Positions 15,615 through 29,915 of a stretch of 64,000 nt of DNA are shown here, in pieces (the first letter of the stretch is position 1; every line of letters begins with the position of its first letter). The notes under the pieces are model-generated. The model was not told the DNA's origin. It was given only the letters and a program-made list of their open reading frames with translations, and ran no database searches. The stretch lies in contig OX336388.2 in NCBI GenBank assembly GCA_946902985.2, positions 230,260,467 through 230,324,466 of the forward strand, read 5' to 3'. The translations under genes were made by a program, and so were the position numbers. This stretch comes from Meconema thalassinum (Eukaryota > Arthropoda > Insecta > Orthoptera > Tettigoniidae).

Positions 15615-18540
15615 ACACGACTGTTAGCAGTATCCACCCCACATTCACACTACTGTTATCCGCATCCACCCCACATTCACACTACTGTTATCAGTATCCA
15701 CCCTACATTCACACGACTGTTATCAGTATCCACCCCGCATTCGCACGACTGTTATCAGTATCCACCCCACATTCACACTACTGTTATCAGTATCCACCCC
15801 CCATTCGCACGACTGTTATCAGTATCCACCCCACATTCACACTACTGTTATCAGTATCCACCCCACATTCGCACGACTGTTATCAGTATCCACCCCACAT
15901 TCACTCGACTGTTATCAGTATCCACCCCACATTCACACGACTGTTATCAGTATCCACCCCACATTCACACTACTGTTATCAGTATCCACCCCACATTCAC
16001 ACGACTGTTATCAGTATCCACCCCACATTCACACTACTGTTATCAGTATCCACCCCACATTCACACGACTGTTATCAGTATTCACCCCACATTCACACGA
16101 CTGTTATCAGTATCCACCCCACATTCGCACTACTGTTATAAGTATCCACTCCACATTCGCACTACTGTTATCAGTATCCACCCCACATTCGCACTACTGT
16201 TATCTGTATCCACCCCACATTCACAATACTGTAATCAGTATCCACCCCACATTCACACTACTGTTATCAGTATCCACCCCACATTCACACTACTGTTATC
16301 AGTATCCACCCCACATTCACACGGCAGTTATCAGTATCCACCCCACATTCGCATGACTGTTATCAGTATCCAACCACATTCACACGACTGTTATCAGTAT
16401 CCACCCCACATTCGCACTACTGTTATCAGTATCCACCCCACATTCGCACGACTGTTATCAGTATCCACCCCACATTCGCACGACTATTATCAGTATCCAC
16501 CCCACATTCGCACGACTGTTATCCGCATCCACCCCACATTCACACGACTGTTATCAGTATCCACCCCACATTCACACGACTGTTATCAGTATCCACCCCA
16601 CATTCGCACGACTGTTATCAGTATCCACCCCACATTCGCACTAATGTTATCAGTATCCACCCCACATTCGCACGACTGTTATCCGCATCCACCCCACATT
16701 CACACTACTGTTATCCTCATCCACCCCACATTCACACTACTGTTATCAGTATCCACCCTACTTTCACACGACTGTTATCAGTATCCACCCCACATTCGCA
16801 CGACTGTTATCAGTATCCACCCCACATTCACACTAATGTTATCAGTATCCACCCCACATTCACACTACTGTTATCAGTATCCACCCCATATTCACACTAT
16901 TGTTATCAGTATCCACCCCACATTCACACGACTGTTATCAGTATCCACCCCACATTCACACTACTGTTATCAGTATCCACCCCACATTCGCACGACTGTT
17001 ATCAGTATCCACCCCACATTCACACTACTGTTATCAGTATCCACCCCATATTCACACTATTGTTATCAGTATCCACCCCACATTCACACGACTGTTATCA
17101 GTATCCACCCCACATTCACACGACTGTTATCAGTATCCACCCCACATTCACACGACTGTTATCAGTATCCACCCCACATTCGCACGACTGTTATCAGTAT
17201 CCACCCCACATTCACACGACTGTTATCAGTATCCACCCCACATTCCCACGACTGTTATCAGTATCCACCCCACAATCGCACGACTGTTATCAGTATCCAC
17301 CCCACATTCACACGACTGTTATCAGTATCCACCCCACATTCGCACGACTGTTATCAGTATCCACCCTACATTCGCACGACTGTTATCAGTATCCACCCCA
17401 CATTCACACTACTGTTATCAGTATCCTCCCCACATTCGCACTACTGTTATCAGTATCCACCCCACATTCACACTACTGTTATCAGTATCCACCCCACATT
17501 CACACGACTGTTATCAGTATCCACCCCACATTCGCACTACTGTTATCAGTATCCACCCCACATTCACACTACTGTTATCAGTATCCACCCCACATTAACA
17601 CGACTGTTAGCAGTATCCACCCCACATTCACACTACTGTTATCCGCATCCACCCCACATTCACACTACTGTTATCAGTATCCACCCTACATTCACACGAC
17701 TGTTATCAGTATCCACCCCGCATTCGCACGACTGTTATCAGTATCCACCCCACATTCACACTACTGTTATCAGTATCCACCCCCCATTCGCACGACTGTT
17801 ATCAGTATCCACCCCACATTCACACTACTGTTATCAGTATCCACCCCACATTCGCACGACTGTTATCAGTATCCACCCCACATTCACTCGACTGTTATCA
17901 GTATCCACCCCACATTCACACGACTGTTATCAGTATCCACCCCACATTCACACTACTGTTATCAGTATCCACCCCACATTCACACGACTGTTATCAGTAT
18001 CCACCCCACATTCACACTACTGTTATCAGTATCCACCCCACATTCACACGACTGTTATCAGTATTCACCCCACATTCACACGACTGTTATCAGTATCCAC
18101 CCCACATTCGCACTACTGTTATAAGTATCCACTCCACATTCGCACTACTGTTATCAGTATCCACCCCACATTCGCACTACTGTTATCTGTATCCACCCCA
18201 CATTCACAATACTGTAATCAGTATCCACCCCACATTCACACTACTGTTATCAGTATCCACCCCACATTCACACTACTGTTATCAGTATCCACCCCACATT
18301 CACACGGCAGTTATCAGTATCCACCCCACATTCGCATGACTGTTATCAGTATCCAACCACATTCACACGACTGTTATCAGTATCCACCCCACATTCGCAC
18401 TACTGTTATCAGTATCCACCCCACATTCGCACGACTGTTATCAGTATCCACCCCACATTCGCACGACTATTATCAGTATCCACCCCACATTCGCACGACT
18501 GTTATCCGCATCCACCCCACATTCACACGACTGTTATCAG
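14570..18540 (+). repeat. Tandem 1,983-bp duplication within the satellite
   Basis: The CTAATG marker at 14,661 recurs at 16,644, the TATAAG marker at 16,137 recurs at 18,120, and the CACAATACTGTAATCAG marker near 16,223 recurs near 18,206. All are 1,983 bp apart, equal to 62 x 32 minus 1 with one short unit per copy. Identity fades upstream of about 14,560 and downstream of about 18,540, which sets the approximate edges. This block overlaps the end of the 5,341-bp duplication, so it arose in a separate step. Confidence 0.82.
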
Positions 18541-21500
18541 TATCCACCCCACATTCACACTACTGTTATCAGTATCCACCCCACATTCGCACGACTGTTA
18601 TCAGTATCCACCCCACATTCACACTACTGTTATCAGTATCCACCCCACATTCGCACGACTGTTATCAGTATCCACCCCACATTCGCACGACTGTTATCAG
18701 TATCCACCCCACATTCACACGACTGTTATCAGTATCCACCCCACATTCACACGACTGTTATCAGTATCCACCCCACATTCGCACGACTGTTATCAGTATC
18801 CACCCCACATTCACACGACTGTTATTAGTATCCACCCCACATTCCCACGACTGTTATCAGTATCCACCCCACATTCGCACGACTGTTATCAGTATCCACC
18901 CCACATTCACACGACTGTTATCAGTATCCACCCCACATTCGCACGACTGTTATCAGTATCCACCCTACATTCGCACGACTGTTATCAGTATCCACCCCAC
19001 ATTCACACTACTGTTATCAGTATCCTCCCCACATTCGCACTACTGTTATCAGTATCCACCCCACATTCACACTACTGTTATCAGTATCCACCCCACATTC
19101 ACACGACTTTTATCAGTATCCACCCCACATTCGCACTACTGTTATCAGTATCCACCCCACATTCACACTACTGTTATCAGTATCCACCCTACATTCACAC
19201 GACTGTTATCAGTATCCACCCCACATTCGCACGACTGTTATCAGTATCCACCCCACATTCACACTACTGTTATCAGTATCCACCCCACATTCGCACGACT
19301 GTTATCAGTATCCACCCCACATTCACACTACTGTTATCAGTATCCACCCCACATTCGCACGACTGTTATCAGTATCCACCCCACATTCACTCGACTGTTA
19401 TCAGTATCCACCCCACATTCACACGACTGTTATCAGTATCCACCCCACATTCACACTACTGTTATCAGTATCCACCCCACATTCACACGACTGTTATCAG
19501 TATCCACCCCACATTCACACTACTGTTATCAGTATCCACCCCACATTCACACGACTGTTATCAGTATCCACCCCACATTCACACGACTGTTATCAGTATC
19601 CACCCCACATTCGCACGACTGTTATCTGTATCCACCCCACAATCGCACTACTGTTATCAGTATCCACCCCACATTCACACTACTGTTATCAGTATCCACC
19701 CCACATTCACACGACTGTTATCATTATCCACCCCACATTCGCACGACTGTTATCAGTATCCACCCCACATTCACACTACTGTTATCAGTATCCACCCCAC
19801 ATTCACACTACTGTTATCAGTATCCACCAACACATTCGCACGACTGTTATCAGTATCCACCCCACATTCGCACGACTGTTATCTGTATCCACCCCACATT
19901 CGCACTACTGTTATCAGTATCCACCCCACATTCACACGACTGTTATCAGTATCCACCACACATTCACACGACTGTTATCAGTATCCACCCCACATTCGCA
20001 CGACTGTTGTCAGTATCCACCCCACATTCACACGACTGTTATCAGTATCCACCCCACATTCACACGACTGTTATCAGTATCCACCCCACATTCACACGAC
20101 TGTTATCAGTATCCACCCCACATTCGCACGAATGTTATCAGTATCCACCCCACATCCACACGACTGTTATCAGTATCCATCCCACATTCACGCGACTGTT
20201 ATGATTATCCACCCCACATTCGCACTACTGTTATCTGTATCCACCCCACATTCACACTACTGTAATCAGTATCCACCCCACATTCACACTACTGTTATCA
20301 GTATCCACCCCACATTCACACTACTGTTATCAGTATCCACCCCACATTCACACGGCAGTTATCAGTATCCACCCCACATTCGCATGACTGTTATCAGTAT
20401 CCAACCCCATTCACACGACTGTTATCAGTATCCACCCCACATTCGCACTACTGTTATCAGTATCCACCCCACATTCGCACGACTGTTATCAGTATCCACC
20501 CCACATTCGCACTACTGTTATCAGTATCCACCCCACATTCGCACGACTGTTATCCGCATCCACCCCACATTCACACTACTGTTATCCGCATCCACCCCAC
20601 ATTCACACTACTGTTATCAGTATCCACCCCACATTCGCACGACTGTTATCAGTATTCACCCCACATTCACACGACTGTTATCAGTATCCACCCCACATTC
20701 GCACGACTGTTATCAGTATCCACAACAAATTCACACGACTGTTATCAGTATCCACCCCACATCCGCACGACTGTTATCAGTATCCACCCCAAATTCACAT
20801 GACTGTTATCAGTATCCACCCCACATTCACACTACTGCTATCAGTATCCACATCACATTCACACTACTGTTATCAGTATCCACCCCAAATTCACACTACT
20901 GTTATCAGTATCCACCCCACTTTCGCACGACTGGTATCAGTATCCACCCCACATTCGCACGTCTGTTATCAGTATCCACCCCACATTCGCACGACTGTTA
21001 TCAGTATCCACCCCACATTCGCACGACTGTTATCAGTATCCACCCCACATTCACACGACTGTTATCAGTATCCACCCCACATTCACACGACTGTTAACAG
21101 TATCCACCCCACATTCACACGACTGTTATCAGTATCCACCCCACATTCACACTACTGTTATCAATATCCACCCCACATTCACACGACTGTTATCAGTATC
21201 CACCCCACATTCGCACTACTGTTATCAGTATCCACCCCACATTCACACTACTGTTATCAGTATCCACCCCACATTCACACTACTGTTATCAGTATCCACC
21301 CCACATTCGCACTAATGTTATAGGTATCCACACCACATTCGCACGACTGTTATCAGTATCCACCCCACATTCGCACGATTGTTATCAGTATCCACCCCAC
21401 ATTCACACGACTGTTATCAGCATCCACCCCACATTCGCACGACTGTTATCAGTATCCACCCCACATTCGCATGACTGTTATCAGTATCCACCCCACATTC

Positions 21501-22836
21501 ACATGACTGTTATCAGTATCCACCCTACATTCACACGACTGTTATCAGTATCCACCCCACATTCACATGACTGTTATCAGTATCCACCCCACATTCGCAC
21601 GACTGTTATCAGTATCCACCCCACATTCACATGACTGTTATCAGTATCCACCCCACATTCGCACGACTGTTATCTGTATCCATCCCACATTCGCACTACT
21701 GTTATCAGTATCCACCCCACATTCGCACGACTGTTATCAGTATCCACCCCACATTCACACGACTGTTATCAGTATCCACCCCACATTCGCACGACTGTTA
21801 TCAGTATCCACCCTACATTCGCACGACTGTTATCAGTATCCACCCCACATTCACACTACTGTTATCAGTATCCACCCCACATTCGCACTACTGTTATCAG
21901 TATCCACCCCACATTCACACTACTGTTATCAGTATCCACCCCACATTCACACTACTGTTATCAGTGTCCACCCCACATTCGCACGACTGTTATCAGTATC
22001 CACCCTACATTCGCACGACTGTTATCAGTATCCACCCCACATTCACACTACTGTTATCAGTATCCACCCCACATTCGCACTACTGTTATCAGTATCCACC
22101 CCACATTCACACTACTGTTATCAGTATCCACCCTACATTCACACGACTGTTATCAGTATCCACCCCACATTCACATGACTGTTATCAGTATCCACCCCAC
22201 ATTCACATGACTGTTATCAGTATCCACCCCACATTCGCACGACTGTTATCAGTATCCACCCCACATTCGCATGACTGTTATCAGTATCCACCCCACATTC
22301 ACATGACTGTTATCAGTATCCACCCTACATTCACACGACTGTTATCAGTATCCACCCCATATTCACACGACTGTTATCAGTATCCACCCCACATTCGCAT
22401 GACTGTTATCTGTATCCACCCCACATTCACACGACTGTTATCAGTATCCACCCCACATTCGCACGACTGTTATCAGTATCCTCCCCACATTCACACTACT
22501 GTTATCAGTATCCACCCCACATTCGCACGACTGTTATCAGTATCCACCCTACATTCGCACGACTGTTATCAGTATCCACCCCACATTCGCACTACTGTTA
22601 TCAGTATCCACCCCACATTCACACGACTGTTATCAGTATCCACCCCACATTCGCACGACTGTTATCAATATCCACCCCACATTCACACGACTGTTATCAG
22701 TATCCACCCCACATTCACACGACTGTTATCAGTATCCACCCCACATTCGCACGACTGTTATCAGTATCCACCCCACATTCACACGACTGTTATCAGTATC
22801 CACCCCACATTCGCACGACTGTTATCAGTATCCACC

Positions 22837-22893
22837 ATTGGGGCCGATAACCTAGATGTTAGGCCCCTTAAAACAACAATTATCATCATCATC
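22837..22893 (+). mobile_element. 57-bp LINE/SINE 3'-tail insertion inside the satellite
   Basis: This is the only clearly non-satellite sequence I found inside the array. It contains a GGGGCC ... GGCCCC inverted repeat with a nested TAAC ... GTTA stem, then CTTAAAACAACAAT, and ends in a TCATCATCATC run. The same GCCCCTTAAAACAACAAT string occurs at 44,772. The 13 bases ATCAGTATCCACC lie on both sides (22,824-22,836 and 22,894-22,906), as expected for a target-site duplication. Because the target is itself a repeat, loss of part of one unit could give the same picture. I infer a heavily 5'-truncated non-LTR retroposon insertion. Confidence 0.75.
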
Positions 22894-22934
22894 ATCAGTA
22901 TCCACCCTACATTCGCACGACTGTTATCAGTATC

Positions 22935-25900
22935 CACCCCACATTCACACTACTGTTATCAGTATCCACCCTACATTCGCACAACTGTTATCAGTATCCA
23001 CCCTACATTCACACTACTGTTATCAGTATCCACCCCACATTCACACTACTGTTATCAGTATCCACCCCACATTCGCACGACTGTTATCAGTATCCACCCT
23101 ACATTCGCACGACTGTTATCAGTATCCACCCCACATTCACACTACTGTTATCAGTATCCACCCCACAATCGCACTACTGTTATCAGTATCCACCCCACAT
23201 TCACACTACTGTTATCAGTATCCCCCCCCCATTCACACTACTGTTATCAGTATCCACCCCACATTCACACTACTGTTATCAGTATCCACCCCACATTCGC
23301 ACGACTGTTATCAGTATCCACCCCACATTCACACGACTGTTATCAGTATCCACCCCACATTCACACGACTGTTATGAGTATCCACCCCACATTCGCACGA
23401 CTGTTATCAGTATCCACCCCACATTCACACGACTGTTATCAGTATCCACCCCACATTCACACGACTGTTATCAGTATCCACCCCACATTCGCACGACTGT
23501 TATCAGTATCCACCACTCATTCACACGACTGTTATGAGTATCCACCCCACATTCGCACGACTGTTATCAGTATCCACCCCACATTCGCACTACTGTTATC
23601 AGTATCCACCCCACATTCACACTACTGTTATCAGTATCCACCCCACATTCACACGACTGTTATCAGTATCCACCCCACATTCGCACTACTGTTATCAGTA
23701 TCCACCCCACATTCACACTACTGTTATCAGTATCCACCCCACATTCAGACGACTGTTATCAGTATCCACCCCACATTCACACGACTGATATCAGTATCCA
23801 CCCCACATTCGCACGACTGTTATCTGTATCCACCCCACAATCGCACTACTGTTATCAGTATCCACCCCACATTCACACTACTGTTATCAGTATCCACCCC
23901 ACATTCACACGACTGTTATCAGTATCCACCCCACATTCGCACGACTGTTATCAGTATCCACCCCACATTCACACTACTGTTATCAGTATCCACCCCACAT
24001 TCACACTACTGTTATCAGTATCCACCAACACATTCGCACGACTGTTATCAGTATCCACCCCACTATCGCACGACTGCTATCTGTATCCACCCCACATTCG
24101 CACTACTGTTATCAGTATCCACCCCACATTCACACGACTGTTATCAGTATCCACCACACATTCACACGACTGTTATCAGTATCCACCCCACATTCGCACG
24201 ACTGTTATCAGTATCCACCGCACATTCACACGACTGTTATCAGTATCCACCTCACATTCACACGACTGTTATCAGTATCCACCCCACATTCACACGACTG
24301 TTATCAGTATCCACCCCACATTCGCACGAATGTTATCAGTATCCACCCCACATCCACACGACTGTTATCAGTATCCACCCCACATTCACGCGACTGTTAT
24401 GATTATCCACCCCACATTCGCACTACTGTTATCTGTATCCACCCCACATTCACAATACTGTAATCAGTATCCACCCCACATTCACACTACTGTTATCACT
24501 ATCCACCCCACATTCACACTACTGTTATCAGTATCCACCCCACATTCACACGGCAGTTATCAGTATCCACCCCACATTCGCATGACTGTTATCAGTATCC
24601 AACCACATTCACACGACTGTTATCAGTATCCACCCCACATTCGCACTACTGTTATCAGTATCCACCCCACATTCGCATGACTGCTATCAGTATCCACCCC
24701 ACATTCGCACTACTGTTATCAGTATCCACCCCACATTCGCACGACTGTTATCCGCATCCACCCCACATTCACACTACTGTTATCCGCATCCACCCCACAT
24801 TCACACTACTGTTATCAGTATCCACCCTACATTCACACGACTGTTATCAGTATCCACGCCACATTCGCACGACTGTTATCAGTATCCACCCCACATTCAC
24901 ACTAATGTTATCAGTATCCACCCCACATTCACACTACTGTTATCAGTATCCACCCCATATTCACACAATTGTTATCAGTATCCACCCCACATTCACACGA
25001 CTGTTATCAGTATCCACCCCACATTCACACTACTGTTATCAGTATCCACCCCACATTCGCACGACTGTTATCAGTATCCACCCCACATTCACACTACTGT
25101 TATCAGTATCCACCCCACATTCGCACGACTGTTATCAGTATCCACCCCACATTCGCACGACTGTTATCAGTATCCACCCCACATTCACACGACTGTTATC
25201 AGTATCCACCCCACATTCACACGACTGTTATCAGTATCCACCCCACATTCGCACGACTGTTATCAGTATCCACCCCACATTCACACGACTGTTATCAGTA
25301 TCCACCCCACATTCCCACGACTGTTATCAGTATCCACCCCACATTCGCACGACTGTTATCAGTATCCACCCCACATTCACACGACTGTTATCAGTATCCA
25401 CCCCACATTCGCAGGACTGTTATCAGTATCCACCCTACATTCGCACGACTGTTATCAGTATCCACCCCACATTCACACTACTGTTATCAGTATCCTCCCC
25501 ACATTCGCACTACTGTTATCAGTATCCACCCCACATTCACACTACTGTTATCAGTATCCACCCCACATTCACACGACTGTTATCAGTATCCACCCCACAT
25601 TCGCACGACTGTTATCAGTATCCACCCCACATTCACACTACTGTTATCAGTATCCACCCCACATTAACACGACTGTTAGCAGTATCCACCCCACATTCAC
25701 ACTACTGTTATCCGCATCCACCCCACATTCACACTACTGTTATCAGTATCCACCCTACATTCACACGACTGTTATCAGTATCCACCCCACATTCACACTA
25801 CTGTTATCAGTATCCACCCCACATTCGCACGACTGTTATCAGTATCCACCCCACATTCACACTACTGTTATCAGTATCCACCCCACATTCGCACGACTGT

Positions 25901-28900
25901 TATCAGTATCCACCCCACATTCACTCGACTGTTATCAGTATCCACCCCACATTCCCACGACTGTTATCAGTATCCACCCCACATTCACACTACTGTTATC
26001 AGTATCCACCCCACATTCACACGACTGTTATCAGTATCCACCCCACATTCACACTACTGTTATCAGTATCCACCCCACATTCACACGACTGTTATCAATA
26101 TCCACCCCACATTCACACGACTGTTATCAGTATCCACCCCACATTCGCACTACTGTTATCAGTATCCACCCCACATTCGCACTACTGTTATCAGTATCCA
26201 CCCCACATTCGCACTACTGTTATCTGTATCCACCCCACATTCACAATACTGTAATCAGTATCCACCCCACATTCACACTACTGTTATCAGTATCCACCCC
26301 ACATTCACACTACTGTTATCAGTATCCACCCCACATTCACACGGCAGTTATCAGTATCCACCCCACATTCGCATGACTGTTATCAGTATCCAACCACATT
26401 CACACGACTGTTATCAGTATCCACCCCACATTCACACTACTGTTATCAGTATCCACCCCACATTCGCACTACTGTTATCAGTATCCACCCTACATTCACA
26501 CTACTGTTATCAGTATCCACCCCACATTCACACTACTGTTATCAGTATCCACCCCACATTCGCACGACTGTTATCAGTATCCACCCTACATTCGCACGAC
26601 TGTTATCAGTATCCACCCCACATTCACACTACTGTTATCAGTATCCACCCCACATTCGCACTACTGTTATCAGTATCCACCCCACATTCACACTACTGTT
26701 ATCAGTATCCACCCCACATTCACACTACAGTTATCAGTATCCACCCCACATTCACACTACTGTTATCAGTATCCACCCCACATTCGCACGACTGTTATCA
26801 GTATCCACCCCACATTCACACGACTGTTATCAGTATCCACCCCACATTCACACGACTGTTATGAGTATCCACCCCACATTCGCACGACTGTTATCAGTAT
26901 CCACCCCACATTCACACGACTGTTATCAGTATCCACCCCACATTCACACGACTGTTATCAGTATCCACCCCACATTCGCACGACTGTTATCAGTATCCAC
27001 CACACATTCACACGACTGTTATGAGTATCCACCCCACATTCGCACGACTGTTATCAGTATCCACCCCACATTCGCACTACTGTTATCAGTATCCACCCCA
27101 CATTCACACTACTGTTATCAGTATCCACCCCACATTCACACGACTGTTATCAGTATCCACCCCACATTCGCACTACTGTTATCAGTATCCACCCCACATT
27201 CACACTACTGTTATCAGTATCCACCCCACATTCAGACGACTGTTATCAGTATCCACCCCACATTCACACGACTGATATCAGTATCCACCCCACATTCGCA
27301 CGACTGTTATCTGTATCCACCCCACAATCGCACTACTGTTATCAGTATCCACCCCACATTCACAATACTGTTATCAGTATCCACCCCACATTCACACGAC
27401 TGTTATCAGTATCCACCCCACATTCGCACGACTGTTATCAGTATCCACCCCACATTCACACTACTGTTATCAGTATCCACCCCACATTCACACTACTGTT
27501 ATCAGTATCCACCAACACATTCGCACGACTGTTATCAGTATCCACCCCACTATCGCACGACTGCTATCTGTATCCACCCCACATTCGCACTACTGTTATC
27601 AGTATCCACCCCACATTCACACGACTGTTATCAGTATCCACCACACATTCACACGACTGTTATCAGTATCCACCCCACATTCGCACGACTGTTATCAGTA
27701 TCCACCGCACATTCACACGACTGTTATCAGTATCCACCCCACATTCACACGACTGTTATCAGTATCCACCCCACATTCACACGACTGTTATCAGTATCCA
27801 CCCCACATTCGCACGAATGTTATCAGTATCCACCCCACATCCACACGACTGTTATCAGTATCCACCCCACATTCACGCGACTGTTATGATTATCCACCCC
27901 ACATTCGCACTACTGTTATCTGTATCCACCCCACATTCACAATACTGTAATCAGTATCCACCCCACATTCACACTACTGTTATCACTATCCACCCCACAT
28001 TCACACTACTGTTATCAGTATCCACCCCACATTCACACGGCAGTTATCAGTATCCACCCCACATTCGCATGACTGTTATCAGTATCCAACCACATTCACA
28101 CGACTGTTATCAGTATCCACCCCACATTCGCACTACTGTTATCAGTATCCACCCCACATTCGCATGACTGTTATCAGTATCCACCCCACATTCGCACTAC
28201 TGTTATCAGTATCCACCCCACATTCGCACGACTGTTATCCGCATCCACCCCACATTCACACTACTGTTATCCGCATCCACCCCACATTCACACTACTGTT
28301 ATCAGTATCCACCCTACATTCACACGACTGTTATCAGTATCCACGCCACATTCGCACGACTGTTATCAGTATCCACCCCACATTCACACTAATGTTATCA
28401 GTATCCACCCCACATTCACACTACTGTTATCAGTATCCACCCCATATTCACACTATTGTTATCAGTATCCACCCCACATTCACACGACTGTTATCAGTAT
28501 CCACCCCACATTCACACTACTGTTATCAGTATCCACCCCACATTCGCACGACTGTTATCAGTATCCACCCCACATTCACACTACTGTTATCAGTATCCAC
28601 CCCACATTCGCACGACTGTTATCAGTATCCACCCCACATTCGCACGACTGTTATCAGTATCCACCCCACATTCACACGACTGTTATCAGTATCCACCCCA
28701 CATTCACACGACTGTTATCAGTATCCACCCCACATTCGCACGACTGTTATCAGTATCCACCCCACATTCACACGACTGTTATCAGTATCCACCCCACATT
28801 CCCACGACTGTTATCAGTATCCATCCCACATTCGCACGACTGTTATCAGTATCCACCCCACATTCACACGACTGTTATCAGTATCCACCCCACATTCGCA

Positions 28901-29915
28901 CGACTGTTATCAGTATCCACCCTACATTCGCACGACTGTTATCAGTATCCACCCCACATTCACACTACTGTTATCAGTATCCTCCCCACATTCGCACTAC
29001 TGTTATCAGTATCCACACCACATTCACACTACTGTTATCAGTATCCACCCCACATTCACACGACTGTTATCAGTATCCACCCCACATTCGCACGACTGTT
29101 ATCAGTATCCACCCCACATTCACACTACTGTTATCAGTATCCACCCCACATTAACACGACTGTTAGCAGTATCCACCCCACATTCACACTACTGTTATCC
29201 GCATCCACCCCACATTCACACTACTGTTATCAGTATCCACCCTACATTCACACGACTGTTATCAGTATCCACCCCACATTCACACTACTGTTATCAGTAT
29301 CCACCCCACATTCGCACGACTGTTATCAGTATCCACCCCACATTCACACTACTGTTATCAGTATCCACCCCACATTCGCACGACTGTTATCAGTATCCAC
29401 CCCACATTCACTCGACTGTTATCAGTATCCACCCCACATTCACACGACTGTTATCAGTATCCACCCCACATTCACACTACTGTTATCAGTATCCACCCCA
29501 CATTCACACGACTGTTATCAGTATCCACCCCACATTCACACTACTGTTATCAGTATCCACCCCACATTCACACGACTGTTATCAATATCCACCCCACATT
29601 CACACGACTGTTATCAGTATCCACCCCACATTCGCACTACTGTTATCAGTATCCACCCCACATTCGCACTACTGTTATCAGTATCCACCCCACATTCGCA
29701 CTACTGTTATCTGTATCCACCCCACATTCACAATACTGTAATCAGTATCCACCCCACATTCACACTACTGTTATCAGTATCCACCCCACATTCACACTAC
29801 TGTTATCAGTATCCACCCCACATTCACACGGCAGTTATCAGTATCCACCCCACATTCGCATGACTGTTATCAGTATCCAACCACATTCACACGACTGTTA
29901 TCAGTATCCACCCCA
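22935..29915 (+). repeat. Tandem 3,487-bp duplication within the satellite
   Basis: Several markers are repeated 3,487 bp apart: a GATATC unit (ACTGATATCAG) near 23,786 and 27,273, the ATGATTATCC unit at 24,401 and 27,888, and GTTATGAG units near 23,534 and 27,021. 3,487 equals 109 x 32 minus 1. Similarity begins near 22,935, just right of a retroposon scar, and fades near 29,915. The second copy was then carried along in the larger 7,390-bp duplication, so this event is probably the older of the two. Confidence 0.85.
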
